64,000 nt of DNA from Venatoribacter cucullus (GCF_016132445.1 NZ_CP046056.1:124001-188000), one strand, 5' to 3'. Shown: positions 1 through 9,274, counted from the stretch's first letter. Numbers and translations are program-made. Notes: generated by a model not told the origin, from the letters alone.

Positions 1-635
1 CTGACGTTGGCGACAAAGTCTTTACGCATCTGCTCCAGCTGCCGCAGCCGGGTGACATCCTGAATCACCAGCAGGCGTTCATGGCGGCCAAAGGCGGTAA
101 TGCTGATCTGCAGCTGGCGTTTGCTGGCGTGCGGCGCAGCCATAATTAACGGTTCGCGGAAATCGGCTTGCTTCAGGTATGCGGAAAATTGCGGTTCGCG
201 CACCAGATTGGTGAGGGGCTGGCCGGTATCGGCCGGACGTTTCAGCCCCAGTTGCCGGCTGGCGGCCAGATTCCACCATTCCAGATTGCCATGGCTGTCG
301 AGCATCAGAATGCCTTCCTGCAGGGCGTCGGTGGAATCCTGAATGCGGCTCAGCAGCGCCTGCAGTTGCTGGCGATGGCGCAGGCTGCGCTGCTGCAGTC
401 GCTGGGTGGTGCGGAACAGCGATTCCCATAAGCCGCCGGGTGGCGCTGGTGGTGTTGGGGTGTCCTGCAGTAACAGGCGCTGCAGGCGGTGCATTTGCCA
501 CAGCTGCCACAGCAGGGCCAGCAACAACACGGCGGTCAGAGTTGGCCATAACAGGTTTTTCAGGTACCCGAGCAAGGCGGCCGGCAACAATATCGCCAGC
601 AGCCATTGCGCCTCCGTGCGCCAGCTGTGCGGCAT
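1..635 (-). CDS. phoR: Phosphate-regulon sensor kinase PhoR, N-terminal part (cut by window edge)
   Basis: Membrane sensor histidine kinase partnering PhoB; in the known system it senses phosphate sufficiency together with the Pst transporter. The frame starts at an ATG whose first base is 635, 3 bases after the phoB stop. About 211 codons are visible. Two hydrophobic segments lie near residues 10-27 and 30-45, then a linker rich in Gln and Arg, then a PAS-like segment (around 90-190) containing a GILMLDS stretch. The window ends inside the dimerisation helix at RKDFVANV, immediately before the expected SHELRTPL phospho-acceptor His motif. The catalytic ATPase domain lies outside the window. 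Identity is firm from this motif and the phoB context. Confidence 0.93.
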   Translation of the reverse strand, partial: MPHSWRTEAQWLLAILLPAALLGYLKNLLWPTLTAVLLLALLWQLWQMHRLQRLLLQDTPTPPAPPGGLWESLFRTTQRLQQRSLRHRQQLQALLSRIQDSTDALQEGILMLDSHGNLEWWNLAASRQLGLKRPADTGQPLTNLVREPQFSAYLKQADFREPLIMAAPHASKRQLQISITAFGRHERLLVIQDVTRLRQLEQMRKDFVANV

Positions 636-638
636 GGC

Positions 639-1337
639 TCAGGACGCTTTGGTGGAGAAGCGGTAACCCGTGCCGCGCACGGTCTGGATCAGATGCTCGT
701 GCGCACTGCCCAGGGCTTTGCGCAGGCGGCGGATATGCACATCGACGGTGCGCTCTTCCACATACACATTGCCGCCCCAGACCTGGTCCAGCAGCTGAGT
801 ACGCGAATACGCGCGTTCCTGATGGGTCATAAAAAACTGCAGCAGACGGTATTCGGTGGGGCCAATCTCGACCGGCTGATTGTGCGAGGTGACCCGGTGA
901 CAAACCGGGTCCAGCAGCAGGCCGCTGACTTCAATAGGTTCTTCAATACCCTGCGGGGTGGCGCGGCGCAGCACGGCTTTCAGGCGGGCCACCAGTTCGC
1001 GCGGGGAAAAGGGTTTGGTGATGTAATCATCGGCGCCGGCTTCCAGCCCCTGCACCTTGTTATCTTCCTCGCCTTTAGCGGTGAGCATGATAATGGGCAT
1101 TTCAGCGGTTATATCATCGCGCTTCAGGCGCCGGGCAAATTCCACCCCGCTGGTGCCGGGCAGCATCCAGTCGAGCAGTACCATGTCGGGTTTGCGATCG
1201 ACAATTTTAGCGTGGGCTTCCTGCGTACTGGCAGCTTCCAGACATTCGTAGCCGGCCATTTCCAGGGCCACGGCAATCATTTCCCGGATCGGGGCTTCGT
1301 CATCAACGATTAAAACGGTTTTTCCGGCTTTGCTCAT
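639..1337 (-). CDS. phoB: Phosphate response regulator PhoB
   Basis: OmpR/PhoB-type response regulator activating phosphate-starvation genes when phosphorylated by PhoR. The N-terminal receiver domain shows the acidic pair in LIVDDEAP and the phospho-acceptor Asp in VLLDWMLPG (about residue 56 from this start). The C-terminal winged-helix domain shows [12 protein letters not shown] and VRGTGYRF. Length about 232 residues, typical. An ATG three codons upstream (first base 1346) is an alternative start; neither has a clear ribosome site, and I prefer MSKAGKT because family members begin close to the GKT stretch. It is followed immediately by phoR, and a Pho-box-like element precedes it. Confidence 0.96.
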   Translation of the reverse strand: MSKAGKTVLIVDDEAPIREMIAVALEMAGYECLEAASTQEAHAKIVDRKPDMVLLDWMLPGTSGVEFARRLKRDDITAEMPIIMLTAKGEEDNKVQGLEAGADDYITKPFSPRELVARLKAVLRRATPQGIEEPIEVSGLLLDPVCHRVTSHNQPVEIGPTEYRLLQFFMTHQERAYSRTQLLDQVWGGNVYVEERTVDVHIRRLRKALGSAHEHLIQTVRGTGYRFSTKAS

Positions 1338-1374
1338 AATGGTCACGCCAATGTCACATTCCTGTATTGCGGTG

Positions 1375-1409
1375 GTATTACAGACGCAGATTGTTACAGA
1401 GATGTGACG
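1375..1409 (-). promoter_or_regulatory. Candidate Pho box and -10 upstream of phoB
   Basis: On the coding (minus) strand two 7-mers, CGTCACA and TGTAACA, lie 11 bp apart (1409-1392), like the 11-bp direct repeats of a Pho box (consensus about CTGTCATA). Eleven bases downstream is TAATAC (1380-1375), a possible -10; this spacing matches PhoB-activated promoters, where the box replaces the -35. phoB autoregulation is usual in relatives. Match to consensus is partial, about 5 of 7 in each half. A near-identical element occurs at 17472-17489. Confidence 0.4.
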
Positions 1410-1437
1410 GCGGACGGTTTGGCGGAAATTTAACCGT

Positions 1438-2340
1438 TTATGTGGTGGGCGCTGCGGTCAGCAGATAGCTGCCCGCCAGCCCGGCCCAGATGATCAGCCC
1501 GAACCAGTAATTGTTTAAAAAGGCCTGGAAACAGGCTTCGCGGCTGCGTGAACGCACGCAGTACAGTAGCCAGCCAAAGTACAGAGCACCGGCCAGCAGC
1601 CCAATATAAGCCGGCCAGGCCAGTGCCAGCTGACCAAAGGCGGCCAGCAGACTGAGCAGGGTAATGCCGTACAGCAGGCCGACCATGACCAGATCCAGAT
1701 CGCCGAACAGAATGGCGGTGGATTTCACCCCGATCAGCAGGTCATCGTCGCGGTCGACCATGGCGTACAGGGTATCGTAGGCCACCGTCCAGGCCATATT
1801 GGCGGCGTACAGCAGCCAGGCCACTTGCGGTATGTCATTGCTCTGGGCGGCAAAGGCCATGGGAATGGCCATCGAATAGGCGGCGCCCAGAAACAGCTGC
1901 GGCAGATGGGTGTAACGTTTCATAAAAGGGTACAACGACGCCAGCCCCAGCGCCGCAACCGACAGCATGATGGTCAGTTGGTTGGTCAGCAGTACCAGCA
2001 AAAAGGCCAGTACCACCAGTACGGCAAAGCCCTGCAGTGCCTGTTTGGGGGTTAAGCGCCCGGTCGCCAGCGGCCGGTCTTTGGTGCGCTTAACATGGCC
2101 GTCGACCTTGCGGTCGGCAAAGTCGTTGATGATGCAGCCGGCTGAGCGCATCAGAAACACGCCGAGGGTAAAGATCACCAGCAGGTGCCAATCCGGCACC
2201 CCCTGGGCGGCAATCCACAGCGCCCACAGGGTAGGGCCGAGCAGCAGATAGGAACCAATCGGACGGTTCAGACGGGTCAGGGCCACCCAGTCCTGCCATT
2301 GCGGCCAGTGGCGGTTGAGGGCGTCAGTAACAGCAGACAT
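1438..2340 (-). CDS. ubiA: 4-hydroxybenzoate polyprenyltransferase UbiA
   Basis: Inner-membrane prenyltransferase that attaches the polyprenyl tail to 4-hydroxybenzoate, the second step of ubiquinone synthesis. About 300 residues with eight or nine hydrophobic segments. Both aspartate-rich motifs are visible: [15 protein letters not shown] and [13 protein letters not shown], which bind the prenyl diphosphate through magnesium. The start MSAVTDAL (first base 2340) is preferred because a GGA lies six bases upstream; an in-frame ATG at 2346 would add two residues. It is directly downstream of ubiC (14 bp gap), so the two form an operon delivering the UbiC product to UbiA. Confidence 0.96.
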   Translation of the reverse strand: MSAVTDALNRHWPQWQDWVALTRLNRPIGSYLLLGPTLWALWIAAQGVPDWHLLVIFTLGVFLMRSAGCIINDFADRKVDGHVKRTKDRPLATGRLTPKQALQGFAVLVVLAFLLVLLTNQLTIMLSVAALGLASLYPFMKRYTHLPQLFLGAAYSMAIPMAFAAQSNDIPQVAWLLYAANMAWTVAYDTLYAMVDRDDDLLIGVKSTAILFGDLDLVMVGLLYGITLLSLLAAFGQLALAWPAYIGLLAGALYFGWLLYCVRSRSREACFQAFLNNYWFGLIIWAGLAGSYLLTAAPTT

Positions 2341-2354
2341 AGGCATTCCGGTGT

Positions 2355-2888
2355 TCAGAGAAAGTCAGTCAGGGCGCCGGTAAAGGCTTCGGAGACCATC
2401 AGAGGCTTATCTCCCAGATAAAATACCGACCGGCGCGACCATTCTAACCCCAGTGCATTGGCTTTGCAGTGGCTGGCCCGCAAGGGCGTACGGCGCAGAT
2501 TCGGCTGCTGAAACAAAAAGCTGCCTAACGAGCGTTCCCCCAGAGACTGCAGACGTTTGCCGGCCCCGTTCAGGGTGGTGATTGGTACGGCGGTGCGGGC
2601 ATACACCAGCGGGGTATCACCGAGCAGCAGGATAACTTCCCGCACCCACACACTGTGCTGACCGTGCAGTTGCAGTTCTGTGCGTTCCAGTGGCGTCGGC
2701 CGGCCATGATACTGGGCCAGCAACTGCACCCGGAACTGCCCCGGCCGCAGGGCGCTGAGGCGGGCGGTCAGAGAGCCGGAGTCCAGCAACCAGTCACGCC
2801 ACAGCGGCGGCAGCAACGACGGCAGGCAGCGGTTGCGGCCGGACCAGTCCGGTACCGCAGGATGCAGCAGGGTTGCCAGCTCGGGCAT
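2355..2888 (-). CDS. ubiC: Chorismate lyase UbiC
   Basis: Cytoplasmic enzyme converting chorismate to 4-hydroxybenzoate and pyruvate, the committed step of ubiquinone synthesis. The 177-residue length is typical. Recognisable family blocks are [21 protein letters not shown] in the middle, the [11 protein letters not shown] stretch (about residues 115-125), and the C-terminal [18 protein letters not shown] stretch with the conserved glutamate. It is the first gene of a ubiC-ubiA operon. The 180-bp gap to the divergent rubredoxin gene must hold both promoters, but I see no strong consensus boxes there. Confidence 0.93.
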   Translation of the reverse strand: MPELATLLHPAVPDWSGRNRCLPSLLPPLWRDWLLDSGSLTARLSALRPGQFRVQLLAQYHGRPTPLERTELQLHGQHSVWVREVILLLGDTPLVYARTAVPITTLNGAGKRLQSLGERSLGSFLFQQPNLRRTPLRASHCKANALGLEWSRRSVFYLGDKPLMVSEAFTGALTDFL

Positions 2889-3068
2889 TGGCAGAATTCC
2901 GCAACGGGGTGAATGAAACAGGCGCGCAGGATGCGCTAAACGCTGCCGTCAGGCAAGCCGGCGGGTGCATGGCGGCCGCTTTTTGCCCGTAATTGACCGT
3001 TGATTTTAACCGGCAGGCTGAGTAGCCTCAGCGCCTTTCTGATACCTGTGTAACAAAGGTTTGTGACC

Positions 3069-3233
3069 ATGAAAAAGTGGCAATGCGTAGTATGTGGCTG
3101 GATTTATGACGAAGAACTGGGTGCGCCGGAAGAAGGCATTGCCCCGGGAACCCGTTGGGAAGATGTACCGGCTGATTTTATTTGCCCGGACTGCGGCGTC
3201 GGTAAAGACGACTTTGAAATGATCGAAATCTAA
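3069..3233 (+). CDS. rubA: Rubredoxin
   Basis: A 54-residue one-iron electron carrier. The two iron-binding motifs are clear: CVVCG (Cys6, Cys9) and CPDCG (Cys39, Cys42), with Trp4, Tyr13 and the [11 protein letters not shown] stretch of the family. The start is ATG at 3069 after an AAGG-like ribosome site. Rubredoxin reductase begins 11 bp downstream, so the pair forms an electron relay from NAD(P)H. In alkane degraders this relay feeds AlkB hydroxylase, but the same pair occurs in Pseudomonas species as an oxidative-stress or general electron path. No alkB is in the window, so the acceptor is unknown. Confidence 0.97.
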   Translation: MKKWQCVVCGWIYDEELGAPEEGIAPGTRWEDVPADFICPDCGVGKDDFEMIEI

Positions 3234-3244
3234 CGGACATACTC

Positions 3245-4402
3245 ATGACCGAACATCTTGCTCCCATCGTTGTCATCGGTACCGGCCTGGCCGGTTATAA
3301 CCTGGTGAAAGAACTGCGCAAGCTGGCGCCGGCGCAGCCGGTGCTGATGATTACCGCCGACGATGGCCGTAATTACTCCAAACCCATGCTGTCGACCGGT
3401 TTTGGTAAAAACAAAACGGCTGATGAGCTGGCCATGGCGACGGCTGCTGACATGGCTGAGCAGCTCGGCATTGTGATCCGCACCAATACCCGGGTGACCC
3501 ACATCGACCCCAAAGCTCATAAGGTCTTTATTGGCGAAGAACCGGTGGCCTACAGCAAGCTGGTACTGGCCTGGGGCGCCGATGTGATTGCCCCAAGAGT
3601 GCAGGGCGATGCCCAGGAGCGGATTTTCTCCATCAACGATCTGCAGGATTACAGTCGTTTCCGTACGGCAGCGGCAGGCAAAAAGCGGGTGCTGATTATG
3701 GGCGCCGGCCTGATCGGTTGTGAGTACGCCAACGATATGAAAGACGGTGGCTTTGCGGTGGACGTGGTCGCTCCGTGCGAACAGCTGATGCCGTCACTGC
3801 TGCCTAAAGAAGCGGCCGCCGCTGTACAGCGCGGGCTGGAAAGCCTCGGCGTACGCTTTCATTTAGGCCCGCTGGTGAGTCGTATTGAGCGTCACGGCGA
3901 GGGCGTCCGCGCCACGCTCAGCAACGGCGAAATGCTTGATGCAGATCTGGCGGTGTCGGCCATTGGCCTGCGGCCACGGCTGGAGCTGGCGGTGAAGGCG
4001 GGCTTACAGACTCACCACGGCGTGGTGGTTAACCGGCTGCTGGAAACCAGTGAGCCGGATATTTATGCGCTGGGTGACTGTGCTGAAGTCGATGGCCTGG
4101 TACTGCTGTATGTACTGCCGTTAATGACTGCAGCGCGGGCGCTGGCGAAAACCCTGGCCGGCGAACCGACGCCGGTCAGCTACGGCGTGATGCCGGTGAC
4201 GGTGAAAACTCCGGTGGTACCGGTGGTGGTGGCGCCACCGGCAGCTGGCAGTGCCGGTCAGTGGCACATCGACGCCGAAGGCAACGATGTGCAGGCTGAA
4301 TTCCGTGACGAAAGCGGTCAATTGCGCGGTTACGCTTTGACCGGAGCCAGGGTTATGAATAAAGTAGCGCTCAATAAGGCGCTGCCGGCATTGTTGCCCT
4401 GA
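3245..4402 (+). CDS. rubB: Rubredoxin-NAD(+) reductase
   Basis: FAD-dependent pyridine-nucleotide-disulfide-family oxidoreductase of 385 residues that reduces rubredoxin. The N-terminal FAD-binding Rossmann motif [16 protein letters not shown], the central NAD-binding motif [14 protein letters not shown] (about residues 150-163) and the C-terminal FAD motif [13 protein letters not shown] (about 276-288) are in the expected order. A C-terminal rubredoxin-interaction domain follows. It is translationally close to rubA. A valine- and proline-rich stretch (about residues 310-338) is a flexible insertion and not a sign of damage. Confidence 0.95.
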   Translation: MTEHLAPIVVIGTGLAGYNLVKELRKLAPAQPVLMITADDGRNYSKPMLSTGFGKNKTADELAMATAADMAEQLGIVIRTNTRVTHIDPKAHKVFIGEEPVAYSKLVLAWGADVIAPRVQGDAQERIFSINDLQDYSRFRTAAAGKKRVLIMGAGLIGCEYANDMKDGGFAVDVVAPCEQLMPSLLPKEAAAAVQRGLESLGVRFHLGPLVSRIERHGEGVRATLSNGEMLDADLAVSAIGLRPRLELAVKAGLQTHHGVVVNRLLETSEPDIYALGDCAEVDGLVLLYVLPLMTAARALAKTLAGEPTPVSYGVMPVTVKTPVVPVVVAPPAAGSAGQWHIDAEGNDVQAEFRDESGQLRGYALTGARVMNKVALNKALPALLP

Positions 4403-4415
4403 ACCTTTTTATAAT
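4387..4415 (+). promoter_or_regulatory. Candidate promoter for the HU gene
   Basis: A perfect -10 hexamer TATAAT lies at 4410-4415, just past the rubB stop, 46 bp before the HU start. Seventeen bases upstream is only a weak -35 (GGCATT, 4387-4392). The HU gene can therefore be transcribed apart from rubAB. The call rests on the -10 alone. Confidence 0.45.
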
Positions 4416-4461
4416 CCCCGGGACACGGGGGCCTGACAAAACCCAACAAGGATAATTGTCC

Positions 4462-4734
4462 ATGCGTAAACCTGAACTGGCTGCGGCCATCGCGGAAAAA
4501 GCGGATCTGAGCAAAGAAAAAGCGGCAGAAGTGATCACTGTCATTACTGACCAGATCGCGAAAGCACTGAGCGAAGGCGACAGCGTCAGCCTGATCGGTT
4601 TCGGCACTTTCGAAGTACGTTCACGCGCTGAACGTCAGGGTAAAAACCCGCAGACTGGTGCTGCTATCACCATCGCAGCGGCCAAAGTTCCGGCCTTCAA
4701 GCCGGGCAAAGGTCTGAAAGAGGCCGTGCAATAA
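4462..4734 (+). CDS. HU-family nucleoid DNA-binding protein
   Basis: Small basic histone-like protein of 90 residues that bends and compacts DNA as a dimer. It shows the helical N-terminus (MRKPELAAAIAEKADL), the GFGTFEVRSRAERQGKNP signature including the start of the DNA-binding arm, and the C-terminal VPAFKPGKGLKEAV. A TTG six bases upstream gives an in-frame alternative, but the AAGGA ribosome site (4448-4452) lies nine bases from the ATG and only three from the TTG, so ATG is chosen. HU and IHF share this fold; sequence and neighbours favour HU. The next gene starts inside or just after its stop codon. Confidence 0.95.
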   Translation: MRKPELAAAIAEKADLSKEKAAEVITVITDQIAKALSEGDSVSLIGFGTFEVRSRAERQGKNPQTGAAITIAAAKVPAFKPGKGLKEAVQ

Positions 4735-4763
4735 GCACGGTTGAGCAGCTCACCCGTGACTGG

Positions 4764-5306
4764 GTGCGCGTGCTGGTGGTGGGCGAGGGGCTGTGCCCCT
4801 TCGCTCACCCGGTATTATCCCGCCTGCATATCGAGTTATCCGACAGCGCTGATCTGGAACGGGTAACCATGCACTTTATGGATCATCTGCAGCAGGTTGC
4901 TGAAGCCGATCCGCAGCAATTACCCACTTCCCTGTTTGTTACCCCCAACGTGCTGGACAGCTTTGACCAGTACTGGAACTGGGTGCTGATCTGCGACAAC
5001 CTGCTGGTGCAGCTGGGTTACGAAGGCGTGCTGCAACTGGCAACCTTTCATCCGCAGTATCTGTTTGAAGGTGAAGACGAAGACGACATGAGTCACTTCA
5101 CCAACCGTTCGCCTTACCCCATGCTGCACATCATCCGTGAAGACGATATGGAGCAGGCGCTGGCCAGTGTGCGCTTTCCCGAGCGCATACCAGAACGAAA
5201 TCGTGAGCATATTAGACGTTTGGGTAAAGAAGGGCTTTTGCAACTGATGCCGGCTCTGGCACAATCGCGCCTCTTTCAGGATGTAACCGGACATCAGGAC
5301 TCCTGA
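4764..5306 (+). CDS. DUF1415 family protein, start uncertain
   Basis: Conserved cytoplasmic protein of unknown function with the family signature GLCPFAHPVL near the N-terminus, a central SLFVTPNVLDSFDQYW block, an HPQYLFEG block and NRSPYPMLHIIRE. The GTG at 4764 is the first standard start, but it cuts into a conserved segment: family members carry a TRxW motif about ten residues before LCPFA, and in-frame codons immediately upstream (4731-4763) read ISTVEQLTRDW without any ATG, GTG or TTG. An AAAGAGG site (4717-4723) lies seven bases before an ATA at 4731 that overlaps the HU stop, so translation may start there. See the finding on this start. Confidence 0.85.
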   Translation: MRVLVVGEGLCPFAHPVLSRLHIELSDSADLERVTMHFMDHLQQVAEADPQQLPTSLFVTPNVLDSFDQYWNWVLICDNLLVQLGYEGVLQLATFHPQYLFEGEDEDDMSHFTNRSPYPMLHIIREDDMEQALASVRFPERIPERNREHIRRLGKEGLLQLMPALAQSRLFQDVTGHQDS

Positions 5307-5339
5307 GAGCATCGTCTAAACCGCTACCACCGAGGCCTT

Positions 5340-5720
5340 ATGCCAATGATCAAGTTCCCCCTGCTGCTGTGGGCGCTCAGCCTGCTGATGAAAAAAGCAG
5401 CCCGTAACAACCCCGATTTTCGCAAACAGCTGGAAGGCAAAGATTTTGCGTTTCAGTTGCAGACCGCCGATGGCGGCATCGTACGCCAGTTCGTCGTTGC
5501 CAATAACAGCATTCGCAGCAAACGCAAAGCGCACAGCAATCCGGCCTTTACCATCAGCTTTAAAAACGCCGATACTGGGCTGCGGATTCTGACCTCGAAA
5601 GACAAAAATGCCTTTATGCGGGCCATTCAGGAAAAAGACATCGCTATCAGCGGTGACCTGTCCCTGGTGATGTGGTTCCAGAGTGTCAGTAAGTACCTGA
5701 AACCTTCTAAAAAGAAATAA
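5340..5720 (+). CDS. SCP2-like (sterol-carrier-type) domain protein
   Basis: A 126-residue protein with a short hydrophobic, amphipathic N-terminus (FPLLLWALSLLM) and a compact alpha/beta body resembling the SCP2 lipid-binding fold: DFAFQLQTADGGIVRQFVV, then SNPAFTISFKNADTGLRIL, then an AISGDLSLVMWF segment typical of SCP2 C-termini. The lysine-rich tail (KPSKKK) could contact nucleic acid or membrane. It is not UbiJ, which is encoded separately at 46599-47234. A related protein accompanies many marine gammaproteobacterial genomes, but I know no assigned function. Confidence 0.6.
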   Translation: MPMIKFPLLLWALSLLMKKAARNNPDFRKQLEGKDFAFQLQTADGGIVRQFVVANNSIRSKRKAHSNPAFTISFKNADTGLRILTSKDKNAFMRAIQEKDIAISGDLSLVMWFQSVSKYLKPSKKK

Positions 5721-5760
5721 GCCAGTACCGTCCTGCCGGGCTGGCTGACAGGACGTTGTT

Positions 5761-7041
5761 ATGACGCTGACGCGCCAGATTCTGATCGCCATGCTGGCTG
5801 CCCTGTTACTGGGCAGCCTGACCCGTACCCTGCTGCAATTACCCGGTTTGCCGGACGCACTGCACTGGCTGCTGAACGACCTGCTCAGCACCGGCCTGAT
5901 TGAATTGGGTGGGCAGATATTTCTCGCCAGTCTGAAGTTGCTGGTGGTGCCGCTGGTGCTGGTGTCGCTGATTTGCGGCGTCAGCCAGTTGCAGGATCAG
6001 AGCACCTTAGGCCGTATGGGCCTGAAAACCCTGTTGCTGTATCTGGCCACCACGGCACTGGCGATCAGTCTGGCGCTGTTGTTGGCCACCGTGCTGCAAC
6101 CGGGCAGTGGGGTGAATCTGGATACCCCGGCCAGTTACAGCCCGCCGCCGGCAACGCCTTTACTGGATGTGCTGATCGGCATTTTCCCCACCAACCCGGT
6201 GGCGGCCATGAGCAGCGGCAATATGCTGCAGATTATCGTTTTTGCGTTACTGATCGGGCTGGCCATCGGCCGCAGCGGTGAGGCCGGCCAACGGCTGGCG
6301 GCGCATTTCCGTGATTGGGATGCGGTGCTGATGACGCTGGTGTCGCTGCTGATGAAGGTCGCCCCTTATGGGGTGTTCTGCCTGCTGTTTAACCTGTTTG
6401 CCCGTCAGGGGTTGGGCACGGTGGGTGATCTGCTGCTGTACATGCTCACCGTCATCGCCGCCCTGCTGGTGCAGGCGCTGGTGGTTTACCCTTTGCTGCT
6501 GAAAACCTTTACGGGTCTGTCGCCCTGGCCCTTTCTGCGCAAAATGCGCACCGTGCAGATGTTTGCCTTCAGTACCGCCACCAGCAGTGCCACCATTCCG
6601 GTAAACCTGCGTAATGCCGAGCAACGGCTGGGGGTGGATAACCGCGTGGCCGCTTTTGTGATTCCGCTCGGCGCCACCATCAATATGGACGGCACCGCCA
6701 TTATGCAGGGCGTGGCCACCGCCTTTATTGCCCAGGCGTTCGGACTGGAGCTGACCTTTACCGACTATCTGCTGGTTATCCTCACCGCTACCCTGGCGTC
6801 CATCGGTACCGCCGGGGTGCCCGGGGTCGGTTTGGTTACCCTGGCGATGGTATTGCAGCAGGTCGGCTTGCCTCCGGAGGGAATCGCCCTGATCATAGGC
6901 GTCGATCGCTTGCTGGATATGCTGCGCACCGCCGTCAACGTCACCGGGGATGCCCTGGTGAGTGTGATCGTTGGTCGCAGCGAACAAGCATTGAACGAAC
7001 CTCTTTATTCTGATCTGAAAGCCGGAGAATCTGACGCATGA
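5761..7041 (+). CDS. Dicarboxylate/amino acid:cation symporter (DAACS family)
   Basis: Inner-membrane secondary transporter of 426 residues importing dicarboxylates or acidic amino acids with sodium or protons. Family landmarks are present: the serine-rich hairpin loop STATSSATIPVNLRN (about residues 275-289), the GATINMDGTAIMQGVATAFIAQ transport motif (about 303-324), and the second hairpin with ASIGTAGVPGVGLVTLAMV. The conserved Asp-Arg in IIGVDRLLDMLRTAVNVTGD near the C-terminus contacts the substrate in homologues. The exact substrate cannot be assigned. Its stop overlaps the next start by four bases (ATGA), so the two genes are co-translated. Confidence 0.92.
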   Translation: MTLTRQILIAMLAALLLGSLTRTLLQLPGLPDALHWLLNDLLSTGLIELGGQIFLASLKLLVVPLVLVSLICGVSQLQDQSTLGRMGLKTLLLYLATTALAISLALLLATVLQPGSGVNLDTPASYSPPPATPLLDVLIGIFPTNPVAAMSSGNMLQIIVFALLIGLAIGRSGEAGQRLAAHFRDWDAVLMTLVSLLMKVAPYGVFCLLFNLFARQGLGTVGDLLLYMLTVIAALLVQALVVYPLLLKTFTGLSPWPFLRKMRTVQMFAFSTATSSATIPVNLRNAEQRLGVDNRVAAFVIPLGATINMDGTAIMQGVATAFIAQAFGLELTFTDYLLVILTATLASIGTAGVPGVGLVTLAMVLQQVGLPPEGIALIIGVDRLLDMLRTAVNVTGDALVSVIVGRSEQALNEPLYSDLKAGESDA

Positions 7042-7799
7042 CCCTGCGCCCTTATTGGCTGTTGCTGGCGCTTAGCCTGTGTTTTTCCTTATCTGCCGTG
7101 GCCGTTGACGCGCCGGCATTGTTGCCCGACGGCGCTGCCGCCGTGCTGCCGGATGCCGAGCAGGTACGCCAGCAGGAACAGCTGCTGGCCATTATTGATA
7201 TGAGCGGGCTGACCGGGCTGGGCATTCAGGCCCGCCATGTTGCCCAGCAGATTCTTAACGATACCAACGCACCGTTAGGGCAGCAGTACGATGTCGTGGA
7301 CCGCATTGCCCCGGTATGGGCGCCGGAGCAGCTGCAGCACCGCCTGAGTGCGCTGTTGCAGGGCTACGATGAGGCGCAGCGCCAGCAATTGCTGAGCACA
7401 TTAAACAGCCGGGTGATACTGCAGGCGCGCAGCAAGGAACAAAGCGCGGTGCAGCAGCAAGACAGCCCTGCGTATCAGGATTACATTGCCCGGCTGCGCC
7501 AGCAGCAGCCGGCGGCAGAGCGTCTGCGGATGATTCAGGAACTGGATGCCGCGATGCTGTTTTCCGGTTTTCTGATCCAGACCCGGGCCGCCGTCTACCC
7601 GGAGCTGCAGGCCGTGTTGCGCAGCTGGAAGCCTTCGGAAAACTGGCAGGATACGGTGCGCCGGGATGCGCTGGAGTTTTTGCTGTACACCTACCGCAGC
7701 ACTCCCAATCATGAGCTGCAGAAGCTGGCCAGTGCCTGGCGCGAGCCGCTGTTGCAGGACTGGTTGCAGGCGGTGCGGCAGCAGTTGGGTAAGTCCTGA
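7038..7799 (+). CDS. Exported protein of unknown function
   Basis: A 253-residue protein beginning with a clear Sec signal peptide (MTLRPYWLLLALSLCFSLSAVAV, cleavage probably after AVA). The mature part is helical and rich in Gln, Leu and Ala, with no metal or catalytic motif that I recognise. Its size and helical pattern (a segment including VRQQEQLLAIIDMSGL, then a region ending VRRDALEFLLYTY) are reminiscent of DUF2059-like periplasmic proteins, but this is a guess. It overlaps the upstream symporter gene by four bases and is followed by a strong terminator, so it closes that two-gene operon. Confidence 0.75.
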   Translation: MTLRPYWLLLALSLCFSLSAVAVDAPALLPDGAAAVLPDAEQVRQQEQLLAIIDMSGLTGLGIQARHVAQQILNDTNAPLGQQYDVVDRIAPVWAPEQLQHRLSALLQGYDEAQRQQLLSTLNSRVILQARSKEQSAVQQQDSPAYQDYIARLRQQQPAAERLRMIQELDAAMLFSGFLIQTRAAVYPELQAVLRSWKPSENWQDTVRRDALEFLLYTYRSTPNHELQKLASAWREPLLQDWLQAVRQQLGKS

Positions 7800-7847
7800 G
7801 CTTGTCCTGGTGCCGGCCAGTGGGCCGCACCGGTAAATGAGCACCAT

Positions 7848-7877
7848 AAAAAAAGCCGTCACAAGGACGGCTTTTTT
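7848..7877. terminator. Bidirectional intrinsic terminator
   Basis: A-run, then GCCGTC, a five-base loop (ACAAG), GACGGC and a six-base T-run. Runs of A and T on both sides let it end both the plus-strand symporter operon and the minus-strand rho gene. Confidence 0.9.
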
Positions 7878-7891
7878 GTGCGTGGCCGGTA

Positions 7892-9160
7892 TTACTTACC
7901 CGGGCCGCCGCGCATGGAGTCGAAGAAGTCGTCATTGGTTTTGGTCTGACGCAGCTTATCGAGCAGGAACTCGATGGCCTGCACATCTTCCATTTCCGAC
8001 AGCAGACGCCGCAGAATCCACAGACGCTGCAGCGCCTGTTCGTCGTACATCATGTCTTCACGACGGGTGCCGGAACGACGGATGTTGATGGCCGGGTAAA
8101 TACGTTTCTCGGCGATCTTGCGGTCGAGGTGCAGTTCCTGGTTACCGGTACCTTTGAACTCTTCGTAAATCACTTCGTCCATCTTCGAGCCGGTATCCAC
8201 CAGGGTGGTGGCGATGATGGTTAAGGAGCCACCTTCTTCCAGATTACGGGCGGCACCAAAGAAGCGCTTGGGTTTTTCCAGCGCGTTGGCATCCACACCA
8301 CCGGTTAAGACTTTGCCGGAGGACGGCACCACGGTGTTGTAGGCACGGGCCAGACGGGTGATGGAGTCGAGCAGAATCACCACGTCGCGTTTGTGTTCGA
8401 CCAGACGCTTGGCTTTTTCGATGACCATTTCGGCAACCTGCACGTGCCGTGACGGCGGTTCGTCGAAGGTGGAAGCGACCACTTCACCACGCACCGAGCG
8501 CTTCATTTCGGTTACTTCTTCCGGACGCTCATCGATCAGCAGTACGATCAGGTCACATTCCGGGTTGTTGCGGGCAATCGACTGCGCAATGGTCTGCAGC
8601 AGCATGGTTTTACCGGCTTTCGGCGGTGCCACAATCAGGCCGCGCTGGCCTTTACCAATGGGAGCAATCAGATCGAGAACGCGGGAGGAAAGGTCTTCGG
8701 TAGAGCCGTTACCCAGTTCCAGCACCAGGCGCTCGTTCGGGAACAGCGGGGTAAGGTTTTCAAACAGAACTTTGTTTTTGGTGCTTTCCGGCTTGTCGCC
8801 GTTAATTTCGTTAACTTTCAGCAGGGCAAAATAGCGTTCGCCTTCTTTGGGCGGGCGGATTTTACCGCTGACTTCATCGCCCTTGCGCAGGTTAAAGCGG
8901 CGGATCTGACTGGGGGATACATAGATATCGTCAGGGCCGGCGAGGTAAGAACTGTTAGAGCTGCGCAGGAAACCAAAACCATCCTGCAGAATTTCCAGCA
9001 CACCATCACCGTAAATATCTTCGCCGCTTTTGGCATGGTGTTTCAGAATGGCGAAGATGATGTCTTGTTTACGGGTGCGGCTGACGTTCTCGAGGTTCAT
9101 CTCCTTGGCAATATCCAGGAGCTCAGGAACGGACTTAAGTTTCAGATCAGAAAGATTCAT
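7892..9160 (-). CDS. rho: Transcription termination factor Rho
   Basis: Hexameric RNA-dependent ATPase/helicase that ends transcripts lacking intrinsic terminators. At 422 residues it has the normal length. The N-terminal Rho domain ([18 protein letters not shown]), the cold-shock-like RNA-binding domain with GFGFLRS (about residues 61-67), the P-loop VAPPKAGKT (about 177-185), the [10 protein letters not shown] block and the Q/R-loop region near [19 protein letters not shown] are all intact. It has its own promoter and leader, separate from trxA by a terminator, as in most gammaproteobacteria. Confidence 0.99.
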   Translation of the reverse strand: MNLSDLKLKSVPELLDIAKEMNLENVSRTRKQDIIFAILKHHAKSGEDIYGDGVLEILQDGFGFLRSSNSSYLAGPDDIYVSPSQIRRFNLRKGDEVSGKIRPPKEGERYFALLKVNEINGDKPESTKNKVLFENLTPLFPNERLVLELGNGSTEDLSSRVLDLIAPIGKGQRGLIVAPPKAGKTMLLQTIAQSIARNNPECDLIVLLIDERPEEVTEMKRSVRGEVVASTFDEPPSRHVQVAEMVIEKAKRLVEHKRDVVILLDSITRLARAYNTVVPSSGKVLTGGVDANALEKPKRFFGAARNLEEGGSLTIIATTLVDTGSKMDEVIYEEFKGTGNQELHLDRKIAEKRIYPAINIRRSGTRREDMMYDEQALQRLWILRRLLSEMEDVQAIEFLLDKLRQTKTNDDFFDSMRGGPGK

Positions 9161-9244
9161 AAAGGGTTGGATTTATTGCAGTTATTGAAGGGAGTTTGAT
9201 GCTTGATCAAGAGAGGGCGACCCGGGGACCCCGAGCGTTGGCAA

Positions 9245-9274
9245 ACTATAGACGCATTCCCGGGCGGGTGTCCA
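9245..9274 (-). promoter_or_regulatory. Candidate sigma-70 promoter of rho
   Basis: On the minus strand TGGACA (9274-9269) and TATAGT (9250-9245) are separated by 18 bases, each five of six matches to consensus. Transcription would start near 9238, leaving a leader of about 78 bases before the rho ATG. Long rho leaders are used for autoregulation in E. coli; whether that applies here is not visible. Confidence 0.6.

Noticed and set aside
79-903. 274-codon minus-strand frame over phoR and phoB, and the 606-1313 plus-strand frame
   Set aside because: Both are shadows of phoR and phoB, whose motifs are complete in other frames; Pro/Ala/Arg-rich composition typical of out-of-frame GC-rich DNA.
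3044-3068. TGTAACA and TGTGACC before rubA as a third Pho box
   Set aside because: Spacer is six bases, breaking the 11-bp period seen in the other two sites, and it overlaps the ribosome site.
3069-4402. rubA-rubB as evidence of an alkane hydroxylase locus
   Set aside because: No alkB or regulator lies nearby, and the rubA-rubB-hup order also occurs in Pseudomonas as a general locus.
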